DNA from: Sphaerisporangium corydalis
GTDB taxonomy: Bacteria; Actinomycetota; Actinomycetes; Streptosporangiales; Streptosporangiaceae
DNA length: 64,000 bases
Direction: 5' to 3'
NCBI RefSeq assembly: GCF_025506355.1
Contig: NZ_JANZYP010000047.1
Coordinates: 1-64,000 of the forward strand
Under the pieces are notes generated by a model, which was not told the origin of the DNA, searched no databases, and worked only from the letters and a program-made list of their open reading frames with translations. The translations under genes were made by a program, and so were the position numbers. Of the stretch, positions 43,927 to 52,548 are shown piece after piece; position 1 is the first letter of the stretch, and the number at the start of each line of letters is the position of its first letter.

Positions 43927-44967
43927 GTGAGCGAGAGTGATCCTGGGCTCCTTCGCGATGGGCCGGGGGTGGGAGTGGGCGATCTCACCGAGCCGGGGTG
44001 GGCGGTGGTGTCGGTGGACGGGGCGGGGCTGGAGGGGTACCGGCGGGAGCTGACCGGGTACTGCTACCGGATGCTCGGGTCGGCGTTCGAGGCGGAGGAC
44101 GCGGTCCAGGAGACGTTCCTGCGCGCGTGGAACGCACTCGGCCGCTTCGACGAGCGCAAGGGATCCCTGCGCACCTGGCTGTACCACATCGCGACCAACA
44201 TCTGCCTCGACATGCTCAAGGGCGCCCGGCGGCGCGCCCGCGCCATGGACCTCGGCCCCGCGACGTCCGCCGGGCCCGACCTCGGCGCGCCCCTGCCCGA
44301 GAGCGCCTGGGTGCTGCCGATCCCGGACGGCCGCGTCCTGGCCGAGGACGGCGACCCCGCCGAGCTGGCCGTCTCCCGCGAGACGATCAGCCTGGCCTTC
44401 GTCGCCGCGTTGCAGCACCTCCCGCCGCGCCAGCGCGCGGTGCTGATCCTGCGCGACGTGCTGTGCTGGCGGGCCACCGAGGTGGCCGGGCTCATCGGCG
44501 CCACCGTCCCCTCGGTCAACAGCGCCCTGCGACGCGCCCGCGTGACGCTCGGCGGGGCACGCCCGCCCGCCGCCGATCCCTACCGTCCCCTGGACGGCGG
44601 GCAGCGGGCACTACTGGCCCGCTACGTCGACGCGTTCGAGCGGTACGACGTGGCGGCGCTCGTGGCGCTGCTCCACGAGGACGCCACGATGACGATGCCC
44701 CCGTTCGAGTGGTGGTTGCACGGCCGCAAGGACATCTGGCGGGCGCTGTCGGAGTCGGCAGGCCCCTGCGCGGGGTCGCGGCTCGTCCCCACGGTGGCCA
44801 GCGGCACGCCCGCGTTCGCGCACTACCTGCCGGACGGCGCGGGCGGGCACCGCCTGTTCGCCCTCCAGATCATCGAGACCACCGGAGACCGGCTCACCGG
44901 CCTGACCTCCTACCTCAACGACCCCCGCCTATTCACCCTATTCGAGCTACCGCTTTCCCCGCGATGA
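43927..44967 (+). CDS. ECF sigma factor with SnoaL-like C-terminal domain
   Basis: 346 residues from GTG. Sigma region 2 is ELTGYCYRMLGSAFEAEDAVQETFLRAW and region 4 LPPRQRAVLILRDVLCWRAT then VAGLIGATVPSVNSALRRAR. A C-terminal extension of about 130 residues (LLARYVDAFERYDVAALVALLHEDATMTMPP) is a SnoaL-2-like domain, as in the SigG/SigJ groups, which replaces a separate anti-sigma factor. Target genes are unknown. A duplicated copy of the sequence GGGGACGCGTGA sits at 43831 and 43919. The 3' end is tandemly repeated. Confidence 0.88.
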   Translation: MSESDPGLLRDGPGVGVGDLTEPGWAVVSVDGAGLEGYRRELTGYCYRMLGSAFEAEDAVQETFLRAWNALGRFDERKGSLRTWLYHIATNICLDMLKGARRRARAMDLGPATSAGPDLGAPLPESAWVLPIPDGRVLAEDGDPAELAVSRETISLAFVAALQHLPPRQRAVLILRDVLCWRATEVAGLIGATVPSVNSALRRARVTLGGARPPAADPYRPLDGGQRALLARYVDAFERYDVAALVALLHEDATMTMPPFEWWLHGRKDIWRALSESAGPCAGSRLVPTVASGTPAFAHYLPDGAGGHRLFALQIIETTGDRLTGLTSYLNDPRLFTLFELPLSPR

Positions 44968-45050
44968 GTTCCGGTTCCGAGCTGCGGCTTCCCCGCGTTG
45001 AGTTCGGATTCCGAGCTGCCGCCTTCCCCGCGATGAACTCCGGCTCCGAG
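44941..45050 (+). repeat. 34-35-bp tandem repeat across the ECF sigma stop codon
   Basis: Units at 44941, 44975 and 45009 begin TTCcGAGCTrCcGCtTTCCCC and include GCGATGA or GCGTTGA; a partial fourth follows. The first unit holds the stop TGA (44965-44967). An ATG overlapping it reads on in a different frame for 34 codons to 45068. Confidence 0.8.
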
Positions 45051-45183
45051 CCGCCGACGACCCTGTGATGTTCTGAGCGGCGTCTTCCGCGTCGGGTTCG
45101 TGTCGCCGTCCCGCGATTAGTTTCGGGGGGTCGTGTCGTACCACCTCTCGACAGCTAGATGACATCGAGAGGAAACGATCACT

Positions 45184-45960
45184 GTGGCCGACCACATCGA
45201 GATCGACGGCGTGCGCACGTGGTACGACGAGACCGGGCAGGGCGAGCCGCTGGTGCTGCTGCACGGCGGCTTCAGCGACGCGCGGGACTTCGCCGGGAAC
45301 CTCGGCACGCTCGCCGACCGCTTCCGGGTCCTCACCCCCGAGCGCCGGGGCCATGGGCACACCCCCGACGTCCCGGGGCCCATCACCCTCGGCCTCATGG
45401 CCGACGACATGATCGCCTTCATCGACAAGGTCGTCGGCGAGCCCGTCCACCTGGCCGGATACAGCGCCGGCGCGACCGTCGCGATGCTGGTCGCCCTGCG
45501 CCGCCCCGACCTCGTACGCGGGCTCGTGCTCATCAGCGGCGGCTTCGCCGGCGAGGGCTGGATCTTCACCCCCACGGCCGGCGGCGAGATGCCCGAGCAG
45601 GTCGTCGCCGCGTACGCCGAGGTGTCGCCGGACGGCCGCGACCACTTCCCCGTCGTGGTCGCCAAGATCGTCGAGGCGGTCACGGCCACGCCCGTGGCCC
45701 TGACCGAGGAGGATCTGGCCGCCATCGGCAGCAGGACGCTGGTGATGGCCGCCGACGACGACATCATCCACCTGGAGCACACGCTGGCGCTCTACCGGGC
45801 CCTACACGAATCCGAGCTGGCCGTCGTGCCCGGCACCTCCCACGTGCTCCTGCACGAGAAGCCGGAACTGTGCACCCGGATCGTCGCCGACTTCCTGACC
45901 AAGGATCCCGTGCCCACCTTCATCCCGGTCAGACGAGCGGGCGCCGCACCACACCAGTGA
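45184..45960 (+). CDS. Alpha/beta hydrolase
   Basis: 258 residues from GTG. The core hydrolase motifs are present: LVLLHGGFSDARDFAGNL (oxyanion), GYSAGATVAMLVA (nucleophile Ser, about 98), VMAADDDIIHLEHT (Asp) and PGTSHVLLHEKPE (His). This is a typical small cytoplasmic hydrolase/lyase-type enzyme; the substrate is unknown. It follows the sigma factor with a 216-base gap full of repeats. No operon evidence. Confidence 0.85.
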   Translation: MADHIEIDGVRTWYDETGQGEPLVLLHGGFSDARDFAGNLGTLADRFRVLTPERRGHGHTPDVPGPITLGLMADDMIAFIDKVVGEPVHLAGYSAGATVAMLVALRRPDLVRGLVLISGGFAGEGWIFTPTAGGEMPEQVVAAYAEVSPDGRDHFPVVVAKIVEAVTATPVALTEEDLAAIGSRTLVMAADDDIIHLEHTLALYRALHESELAVVPGTSHVLLHEKPELCTRIVADFLTKDPVPTFIPVRRAGAAPHQ

Positions 45961-46061
45961 CGTCCACCCGCGTCACCCGGCGGTGGGCGGTTCGACCTGG
46001 GGGCGATCAGTGGCGGTCGCGTCTGGTGACAGGTCCGGCGCCGGGTGCTTGACTCAAGCGC

Positions 46062-46838
46062 ATGGAACTGGCCTACGAACGGCGCGGCGCCGGACCGCCT
46101 CTGGTGCTGCTGCACGGCATAGGACACCACTGGCAGGCCTGGGAACCCGTCCTCGACCTGCTCGCCGCGTCTCGTGACGTCATCGCGGTGGACTTCCCCG
46201 GGTTCGGCGCCTCGCCCCCGCTGCCGCCCGGCACGCCGTACAACCCGGAGACGCTCGCGGACGCGGTCGAGGCGTTCTGCGCCAAGCTCGGCGTGGACGA
46301 GCCCCACGTCGCGGGCAACTCGCTCGGCGGGTACGTCGCGCTGACGCTCGCCGCGCGGGGCACGGTCCGCACGGCCACCGCCCTGTCGCCCGCGGGCTTC
46401 TGGTTCGGCGCCGAGACCGTCTGGGCGCGGTCCCTTCTGCGCTTCATGAGATGGTCCAGCCGTTCGCTGCCCGCCGCGCGTACCGACCCTGCCGCCTACA
46501 CGGTGGCGGGGCGCGTGCTGACGATGGGCCTGATCGTCGCGCGCCCCGCGCGGACGAAACCCGAGGCGGTGATCGCGGGCGTCAGGGCGCTGAGGGAGGC
46601 GACCGGCTTCGACGAGACGCTGGACTCCTTCTCCTCGATCACGCCGCCCGGCCGCCCGAAGGTGCCGATCACGATCGCCTGGGGGGAGCACGACCGGCTG
46701 CTGCTCCGCCGCCAGGCCGTACGGGCCGCGCGGTGGGCGGAGCACCGGGTCATCCTGCTCAGGGGATGCGGCCACGTTCCCATGAGCGACGATCCCGAAC
46801 TGGTCGCCCGCGTCCTGCTGGAGGGCAGCTCACGCTGA
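46062..46838 (+). CDS. Alpha/beta hydrolase
   Basis: 258 residues. LVLLHGIGHHWQAWEPVL, VDFPGFGASPPLPP, GNSLGGYVALTLA (Ser nucleophile, about 89), AWGEHDRLLL (Asp) and LRGCGHVPMSDDPE (His) complete the triad. It shares fold but little detailed sequence with the preceding hydrolase. Substrate unknown. A 14-bp tandem repeat lies downstream. Confidence 0.87.
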   Translation: MELAYERRGAGPPLVLLHGIGHHWQAWEPVLDLLAASRDVIAVDFPGFGASPPLPPGTPYNPETLADAVEAFCAKLGVDEPHVAGNSLGGYVALTLAARGTVRTATALSPAGFWFGAETVWARSLLRFMRWSSRSLPAARTDPAAYTVAGRVLTMGLIVARPARTKPEAVIAGVRALREATGFDETLDSFSSITPPGRPKVPITIAWGEHDRLLLRRQAVRAARWAEHRVILLRGCGHVPMSDDPELVARVLLEGSSR

Positions 46839-46909
46839 CCCGCCCTTGCGGGGCATCCTGTCCGAGCACGCCCTGTCCGAGCGCCCCGTCCGCACGCCCC
46901 TGTCGGGAT

Positions 46910-46977
46910 CGTCAGGTCGGAGCGTCGGGTCGAGCCCGTCGGGTCGAGCCCGTCGGGTCGGGCGCGTCGGGACGGGC
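46910..46977. repeat. 14-bp tandem repeat
   Basis: About five units of GTCGGGTCGAGCCC or close variants lie 70 bases after the hydrolase stop. The unit count is the main feature; no gene or terminator is indicated. Confidence 0.65.
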
Positions 46978-47004
46978 TTGGCCGGCGGTGGCCGCCGGGG
47001 ACGG

Positions 47005-47169
47005 TCAGCGTTGGGTCTGGGTGTAGAGGGCGAGCATGACGATGGCGAAGGTGATCATCACCCCGGCGTAGGCGACCGGGCCGAACCGCAACGCCTTGCG
47101 CACGCGGTTCAGCACCCACGCGAACAAGAACGCCAGGAAGATCAGCAGGATCAGTCCACCGTTTTCCAT
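47005..47169 (-). CDS. Small one- or two-helix membrane protein
   Basis: 54 residues from ATG 47169 with GGAGG eight bases upstream (a longer frame has no ribosome site). Two hydrophobic helices: ILLIFLAFLFAWVLNRV and VAYAGVMITFAIVMLALYT, with basic residues between. Length, ribosome site and composition support a real gene; function unknown. It lies 162 bases downstream of the acyl-CoA dehydrogenase gene on the same strand. Confidence 0.65.
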   Translation of the reverse strand: MENGGLILLIFLAFLFAWVLNRVRKALRFGPVAYAGVMITFAIVMLALYTQTQR

Positions 47170-47331
47170 CGCCACCGCCTCCGGGAGCCCGCTCTTCTCG
47201 AACCGCGCCCTCGGCGGCCCGCCCCCGAGGCCCGTGCTCGCCGGCCCTGCGGGGGCCCGCCTTCGGGACCCTCCGCTGACAAGTATGCGGCGGATCGCCG
47301 CCACGCGCGGGGAACGCGGGCCGTGGCGGGG

Positions 47332-48477
47332 TCAGAAGCCGAAGGAGCGGCCGATGATCTCCTTCATGATTTCGGTGGTCCCGCCGTAGATGGTCTGGAC
47401 GCGGCTGTCCATCCAGGCCTTGGCCACCGGGTACTCCACCATGTACCCGTACCCGCCGTGAAGCTGGAGGCAGCGGTCGATCACCTTCTGCTGTAGTTCG
47501 GTCGTCCACCACTTCGCCTTGGCCGCGTCCACGACGGTGAGCTGCTTGGCGTTGAGCGCACGAATACATTTGTCGACGTAGTGACGGGCGATCTCTACTT
47601 CGGTCGACAGTTCGGCGATGACGAACCGGGTGTTCTGGAAGGCGCCGAGGTTCCGGCCGAACGCCGTGCGGTTCTTGCAGTACTCGATGGTCGACTCCAG
47701 CACCGACTCGGCCGCCGCCACCGCCGCCACCGCGATCGACAGGCGCTCCTGCGGCAGGTTGTTCATGAGCTGGAAGAAGCCCTGGCCCTCGTCGTCGCCG
47801 AGCCGGTTGGCCACCGGAACGCGCACGTTCTCGAAGAACAGCTCCGCCGTGTCCTGGGCGTGCATGCCGATCTTCTCCAGGTTGCGGCCACGACTGAAGC
47901 CGTCCATGCCCCGCTCGACGACCAGGAGCGTCGTGCCCCGCGCGCCCGCCGACGGGTCGGTCTTGGTGACGACCACCACCAGGTCGGAGTTGATGCCGTT
48001 CGTGATGAACGTCTTCTGCCCGTTGACGAGGTAGTGGTCGTCCTCCCGGACGGCCGACGTCCTGATGCCCTGGAGGTCGCTGCCCGCCCCTGGCTCGGTC
48101 ATCCCGATCGCGGTGATCAGCTCGCCGGACACGAAGCCGGGCAGCCAGCGCTGCTTCTGCTCCTCGTTGGTGAGGTCGACCATGTAGGGGGCCATGATGT
48201 CGTTGTGCAGGCCGAACCCGAGGCCGCTCGCGCCGATCCTGATGATCTCTTCGACGATGACCGTGTTGAAGCGGAAGTCGGTGATCCCGGCGCCGCCGTA
48301 CTCCTCGGGGACCGTGAAGCCGAACATCCCGATCTCGCCGGCCTTCTTCCACAGCTCGCGGGGGACGATGCCGTCCTTCTCCCACTGCGCGTGGTGCGGG
48401 ACGACCTCACGGGTCATGAACTCGCGCACGGTCTCACGGAAGAGCAGGTGCTCTTCCTCGAAGAGGTCTCGCTGCAT
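47332..48477 (-). CDS. Acyl-CoA dehydrogenase
   Basis: 381 residues. GGAGGG lies five bases ahead of the ATG. Typical signatures are FTVPEEYGGAGITDFRFNTV, TAIGMTEPGAGSDLQG, KTFITNGINSDLVVVV and the C-terminal LQLHGGYGYMVEYPV with WMDSRVQTIYGGTTEIMKEII. A Glu occupies the conserved GGTTEI position. It oxidises an acyl-CoA with FAD. A dyad just upstream suggests a TetR-type regulator elsewhere. Confidence 0.93.
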   Translation of the reverse strand: MQRDLFEEEHLLFRETVREFMTREVVPHHAQWEKDGIVPRELWKKAGEIGMFGFTVPEEYGGAGITDFRFNTVIVEEIIRIGASGLGFGLHNDIMAPYMVDLTNEEQKQRWLPGFVSGELITAIGMTEPGAGSDLQGIRTSAVREDDHYLVNGQKTFITNGINSDLVVVVTKTDPSAGARGTTLLVVERGMDGFSRGRNLEKIGMHAQDTAELFFENVRVPVANRLGDDEGQGFFQLMNNLPQERLSIAVAAVAAAESVLESTIEYCKNRTAFGRNLGAFQNTRFVIAELSTEVEIARHYVDKCIRALNAKQLTVVDAAKAKWWTTELQQKVIDRCLQLHGGYGYMVEYPVAKAWMDSRVQTIYGGTTEIMKEIIGRSFGF

Positions 48478-48503
48478 TCGGTCCCTCCTTGGGGGTCGCC
48501 CAA

Positions 48504-48518
48504 CAGAATACGATTCTG
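48504..48518. promoter_or_regulatory. Dyad upstream of the acyl-CoA dehydrogenase
   Basis: CAGAAT-ACG-ATTCTG (48504-48518) is a perfect inverted repeat 27 bases before the start. This spacing and composition are usual for TetR-type operators controlling acyl-CoA metabolism, but no regulator gene is adjacent. Confidence 0.55.
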
Positions 48519-48681
48519 GTCACCAGGGGGACACCTCGCCCGGGTAATCCAGTCGGACCGATATACGTAACAAATCAGCTACGTTCCGTACCGGAGGCAT
48601 ATCCATAAGGTCGGCATAAGAGGAGAAAGTCATACGATCAATCTTCGATCGTCATCAGATGCCGGTCGATCGGAGGCGATC

Positions 48682-50067
48682 TTGAACGGGTGGGGCCCCA
48701 AGGTCCGCAGACTGCTGACAGCAACACTCCTCGGCACCTGCACAAGCATCGTCCTACTGCCCGCCACGCCGAGCGCGGCGGAGACCGGCTACCACTACTA
48801 CCAGTACACCTGCATGAACGGTGCCTTCATCCCACGGCAGCAGCCGCGACCCATCCAGGTGCAGATAGCGATCCCCAAGAGCGTTCGCGTCGGGGAGCGG
48901 ATCGCAGTGGACTGGACGATGAGTGAGTCCCCGCTGGTGTCGTCCGCTCATTTCCCGGCAGGCGGCAGATTCTCAGCGACCGCCACCGTGGACGTGGCCG
49001 GGCTGTGGCAGGGGAAGTTGGACTCCACCGGCACCAAGGAACAGGCAGAGCTCAACGCGGGTACGACTCTTGAGCTGCCGACGGCGATCTCGGGCTCGGT
49101 GTCCACCACCAAAGAGGGCAGACTTTTTATCACGCCCCGGCTTCTGACCCTGACCTTCACGCCGCCCGCCAGCACGGTTCGCGTCAACGACACGAACGAT
49201 CCCAACGCGCGACATGACGCCGATCCTCATCTGCACGGCCCGATCGCTTACGTTGGCGACTGGTTCTACGCGGCCGATCGAGCGAAGTACAACGACTACC
49301 AGGGGGATCTGCACGCGACAAAGACGAATGGCGCCTCGGCTGAGGTGAAGTTCCTCGGGGACGGTATCCAGTACATCGGAGAACGCGTCGAGACCGTGGG
49401 CGAGGTGGAGATCTATGTTGACGGATCGGCCGACCCCATAGACAAGATCGATGCGAAGGACGCGTCGGTTCCGGCGGAAAAGCCGAAGGCCCAAGAGGTC
49501 CTGTGGTCCAAGAAGCTGAACTACGGGGACCACACGGTGACTTTCAAGAACGTCGCGCCTCCTGGGACACACATGGCGGTCGATGCCTTCGACCTCACCA
49601 CGAGCACCCTGCAAAGTCCTCCATCGATGTTCTCGGCGGTCTGTTCCTACACCGGTACTCCGGCAACGGTCGCGGTCGATGTCCTTCCAGCGGCCTCCAA
49701 CGGCGGCAACGGGTCGGACGATGACGATGATGACGATGGGTACGGGCATATCTCGGATGGGGATGATTCGGTTCGGGGGGTTGTGGTGCTTTCGGGTGGG
49801 GGGCTGGGGCATGGGGCTCCTACGGCTACCGCCACGACGACCGTGAAGCCGACGCCGAAGAAGACCTCCAAGGCCAGGTCCACCCCCCAGGTGCGCGTCA
49901 CACCCAAGGGCGGCGCGCACACCGGTGAGGCGCCGGACCGTGACACCTCCGCACCGCTGCTGATCGGGTACGGCACCGTGCTGGCCCTGGGCGGGGTGCT
50001 CGGCGGGCTCGCGCTCAGGCGCCGCCAGGCCGTCCACGGAGGCGCTGGTCGAGGACGCGCGGCTTGA
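48682..50067 (+). CDS. Secreted surface protein with C-terminal anchor, sortase-module substrate
   Basis: 461 residues from TTG 48682 (GGAGG five bases away). Signal peptide about 1-33 (LLPATPSAA). Beta-rich N-terminal domain (to about 175). A jelly-roll, carbohydrate-binding-like module (about 185-315) has KFLGDGIQYIGERVETVGEV, EIYVDGS and NYGDHTVTFKNV. An Asp-rich linker (DDDDDDDGYGH) follows, then a Lys/Thr-rich stretch and a C-terminal motif GGAHTGEAPDRDTS, one hydrophobic helix and LRRRQ. No LPXTG is present; GGA-x-TG may be the sorting signal. It overlaps the sortase start (TTGA) and resembles the module at 54694. Confidence 0.75.
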   Translation: MNGWGPKVRRLLTATLLGTCTSIVLLPATPSAAETGYHYYQYTCMNGAFIPRQQPRPIQVQIAIPKSVRVGERIAVDWTMSESPLVSSAHFPAGGRFSATATVDVAGLWQGKLDSTGTKEQAELNAGTTLELPTAISGSVSTTKEGRLFITPRLLTLTFTPPASTVRVNDTNDPNARHDADPHLHGPIAYVGDWFYAADRAKYNDYQGDLHATKTNGASAEVKFLGDGIQYIGERVETVGEVEIYVDGSADPIDKIDAKDASVPAEKPKAQEVLWSKKLNYGDHTVTFKNVAPPGTHMAVDAFDLTTSTLQSPPSMFSAVCSYTGTPATVAVDVLPAASNGGNGSDDDDDDDGYGHISDGDDSVRGVVVLSGGGLGHGAPTATATTTVKPTPKKTSKARSTPQVRVTPKGGAHTGEAPDRDTSAPLLIGYGTVLALGGVLGGLALRRRQAVHGGAGRGRAA

Positions 50068-50888
50068 GCGGCGGGAAGCCACGGGCCGCCATGCTGCCTG
50101 TGCTGCTGACGGTCGGGTCGCTGGCCGGGGTCGGGGCCGTGATGGCCGGTCTGCTGCTGTACCTCTCGCCGTCGCAGGAGACCGCGTCGTCCGCCGCGGG
50201 CCCGGAGCCGAAGCCGATGGTCGCCCGGATGGCCCCCGTGGACGCGACGGGCGGCCCGTCCACCGCCGGATCGCCCGGTACAGATCCCGCCGCGGACCCC
50301 GCCACGGACTCCGGCGCGGCCGGACCGGCGACGGTGGGTCCTGGCGGGGTGAACGTCCCGCTCGTGGAGGCCGTCGCCACGGCGGCGCCCCCCTCTCCGG
50401 TGGCCGTCCCGGTGGCACCGCTGGGCAAGTCGGCGCCCACGCGGGTCCGCATCGCCAAGATCGGCGTTGACGCGCCGCTGACGTCCGTCGGCGTGGAGAA
50501 GTCCGGCGAGATCGAGGTGCCGCCGCTCAGCAGGCCCAGGCTCGCGGGCTGGTACCGGCTCGGCCCGGCGCCCGGCGAGATGGGCCCGGCGGTGATCCTC
50601 GGCCATGTGAACACCCGGAGCGGTCCTGCGGTGTTCAGCCGGCTCCGCGAGCTGGGACGCGGTGACAAGATCACGGTCGTGCGGGCGAACGGCTCCAAGG
50701 CCGTGTTCACGGTCGACGGCGCCGAGCAGGCGAGCAAGAACCGTTTCCCGACAAAGCGGGTGTACGGGCACGTCGACCGCCCGAGCCTCCGGCTGATCAC
50801 TTGTGGGGGAGTGTTCAACCCTCGGACGCGCAGCTACACCGACAACATCATCGTCTACGCGACCTTGACCGCCTCAGGACGCGGCTGA
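50064..50888 (+). CDS. Class F sortase
   Basis: 274 residues from TTG 50064, which overlaps the upstream stop. N-terminal membrane anchor (about 10-33), Pro/Ala-rich linker, then the sortase barrel from about 125. His181 in ILGHVN, Cys247 in LITCGG and Arg256 in NPRTRSYTDN form the catalytic set. Class F sortases of actinobacteria join surface proteins to the wall. The overlap with the surface-protein gene indicates a dedicated pair. A second complete module lies at 54694-56614. Confidence 0.92.
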   Translation: MSGGKPRAAMLPVLLTVGSLAGVGAVMAGLLLYLSPSQETASSAAGPEPKPMVARMAPVDATGGPSTAGSPGTDPAADPATDSGAAGPATVGPGGVNVPLVEAVATAAPPSPVAVPVAPLGKSAPTRVRIAKIGVDAPLTSVGVEKSGEIEVPPLSRPRLAGWYRLGPAPGEMGPAVILGHVNTRSGPAVFSRLRELGRGDKITVVRANGSKAVFTVDGAEQASKNRFPTKRVYGHVDRPSLRLITCGGVFNPRTRSYTDNIIVYATLTASGRG

Positions 50889-50945
50889 CCCGCACGAACT
50901 CCCGCGTGGCCGTAACGCTCTCCCTTGACCCTGGCTGACAGGCGG

Positions 50946-51407
50946 CTAGGGCCAGGCCGTGAGTTGGAACCACACCGACTTTCCGTGACGGTGCAGGTTC
51001 CAGCCCCATTCGCCGGCCAGGGTCTCCACAATGGTCAGCCCCCTTCCCGATGTCTCCATCGAGGCGGCCGCGCGCAATTGCGGGACGGCGACGCAGGAGT
51101 CGTAGACGTCCACCGTCATGAACCGCCCCTCGCGGACCACCGTGATCCGGATCGCGCTTGAGACGGGAGGGTGGGGCATGCCGTGAATGAGCGCGTTGGT
51201 GACGACCTCGGACGTGAGAAGCTCCGCGATATCAGGTACGTCGTTCACCGCGTTCCAGTCGGCGGCGATGTCCCGGACGAAGCGACGAGCGGAGGCGACG
51301 CATTTCCGATCGCGCGGTATCCACTTCTGCCCCAGCATGGCGACCTGGCCGCCCAACTCGTATTCGTATTCGGACGGTGTGAGATGTGCTCCGATTGCCC
51401 CAGTCAT
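50946..51407 (-). CDS. HATPase (RsbW-like) anti-sigma/regulatory kinase
   Basis: 153 residues from ATG 51407 (GAGGAG seven bases upstream). The Bergerat fold is readable: VASARRFVRDIAADWNAV, ELLTSEVVTNALIHG (N box), VDVYDSCVAVPQLR and SGRGLTIVETLAGEWGW (G box). Such proteins phosphorylate or bind STAS partners. It is divergent from the XRE gene, an arrangement like the WhiJ/AbaA-type clusters that occur in many copies in actinomycetes. Confidence 0.88.
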   Translation of the reverse strand: MTGAIGAHLTPSEYEYELGGQVAMLGQKWIPRDRKCVASARRFVRDIAADWNAVNDVPDIAELLTSEVVTNALIHGMPHPPVSSAIRITVVREGRFMTVDVYDSCVAVPQLRAAASMETSGRGLTIVETLAGEWGWNLHRHGKSVWFQLTAWP

Positions 51408-51538
51408 GATCTTTCTCCTCGCAGCGGAATCGCATGCCAAGGGTGCCGGGCCATGACTACGCTTGGTAGGCGAACGGTCACTAATTCGAGGCTTTGAAGG
51501 TCGGCCTCGATCCGCTGAACCTCGGTGATTGGGGCACC

Positions 51539-52318
51539 ATGGTGGATCAGTACACACCTCAGGCGATCTGGGGCAGGGAGCTGCGTCATTATCGACAGGC
51601 GGCAGGGCTCACCCAGGCTCAGATGGCGCAGAAGATCCATTTCAGTGAGTCGCTCATCAGCGGCATCGAGACAGGTCAACTGCCCGCGAGCCCCGACTTC
51701 GCCCAAGCCTGCGACACCACCCTCGGCACAGGCGGCGCCCTCCACCGCCTCCTCGACTGGCGGCGCGCTCAGCGATTCCCCCTGTGGTTCGGGAAGTGGA
51801 GGGATAAAGAGCAAAGCGCCACGGTCCTGCGTGCTTACGAGCCGCTCTTGGTTCCGGGCCTGCTTCAGACAGAGGCGTACGCCCGTGTGGTTCTGCGTGG
51901 TGACGAAATCGCGCTGGTCGCTCGCCTAGAGCGTCAAGCTCTTCTCACTCGCCATGATCCACAGCCCCCGATCCTCCGTTGCATCTTGGATGAAGCCGTG
52001 CTGTCCCGGCCAATAGGAAGTGCCGAGGACATGAGAGAGCAGCTCGACCATTTAGTTTCCATAGTGGGTCCGAGGCTGAGTATCCAGATCGTGCCGCACG
52101 GCATGCATCCGGGCTTGCTTAGTGGCTTCGCTATCGCGACGCTGGAGGGTGGAACCGATGTGGCCTACGTGGACACGGCTCTACGTGGGTTCACCGTCAG
52201 TGAACAGGACGAGGTTGACCAGGCTGTACACAGGTTCGAGTCCATAAGGACCGAAGCGTTGCCTCTGAGCATGTCGTTGGACCTCATCAAAAGGACGGCA
52301 GTCGAAAAATGGACCTGA
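51539..52318 (+). CDS. XRE helix-turn-helix protein with DUF5753
   Basis: 259 residues from ATG 51539; an upstream TTG would add 15 residues. HTH (about 13-65): LRHYRQAAGLTQAQMAQKIH, then SESLISGIETGQ. Residues about 85-255 are DUF5753: YEPLLVPGLLQTEAYARVVL and LDEAVLSRPIG, followed by QIVPHGMHPG. These WhiJ-like regulators work with a DUF397 protein, here overlapping its 3' end by 10 bases. Roles in development or growth arrest have been reported for such pairs; the target here is unknown. Confidence 0.92.
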   Translation: MVDQYTPQAIWGRELRHYRQAAGLTQAQMAQKIHFSESLISGIETGQLPASPDFAQACDTTLGTGGALHRLLDWRRAQRFPLWFGKWRDKEQSATVLRAYEPLLVPGLLQTEAYARVVLRGDEIALVARLERQALLTRHDPQPPILRCILDEAVLSRPIGSAEDMREQLDHLVSIVGPRLSIQIVPHGMHPGLLSGFAIATLEGGTDVAYVDTALRGFTVSEQDEVDQAVHRFESIRTEALPLSMSLDLIKRTAVEKWT

Positions 52319-52548
52319 GCGCGGCGAAGTGGCGTAAGTCAACGTGGACCGGCGACAACGGCGGCAACTGCGTGGAGGTGGCGGAACTGTCGGCGGTAGC
52401 CGACCAGTCCAGTCCCGGGACCACGTCGACTACTTGGATCGCCGTCCGTGACTCCAAGAACCCTGAGGGACCCAAGCTGTACTTCACCCCGGCCGAGTGG
52501 GATGCCTTCCTCGACGGCGTCAAGGCCAGCGACTTCAATCGCGAGTAG
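52309..52548 (+). CDS. DUF397 protein, partner of the XRE protein
   Basis: 79 residues with start inside the XRE gene (10-base overlap, coupled). It shows the DUF397 pattern: AAKWRKSTWTGDNGGNCVEV, VRDSKNPEGPKLYF and EWDAFLDGVKASDF. Such small proteins bind or modulate WhiJ-type regulators. Its last 14 bases overlap the convergent DUF998 gene. Confidence 0.92.
   Translation: MDLSAAKWRKSTWTGDNGGNCVEVAELSAVADQSSPGTTSTTWIAVRDSKNPEGPKLYFTPAEWDAFLDGVKASDFNRE

Noticed and set aside
48466-48540. Long forward frame antisense to the acyl-CoA dehydrogenase
   Set aside because: It is antisense to a full set of acyl-CoA dehydrogenase motifs and lacks its own ribosome site.
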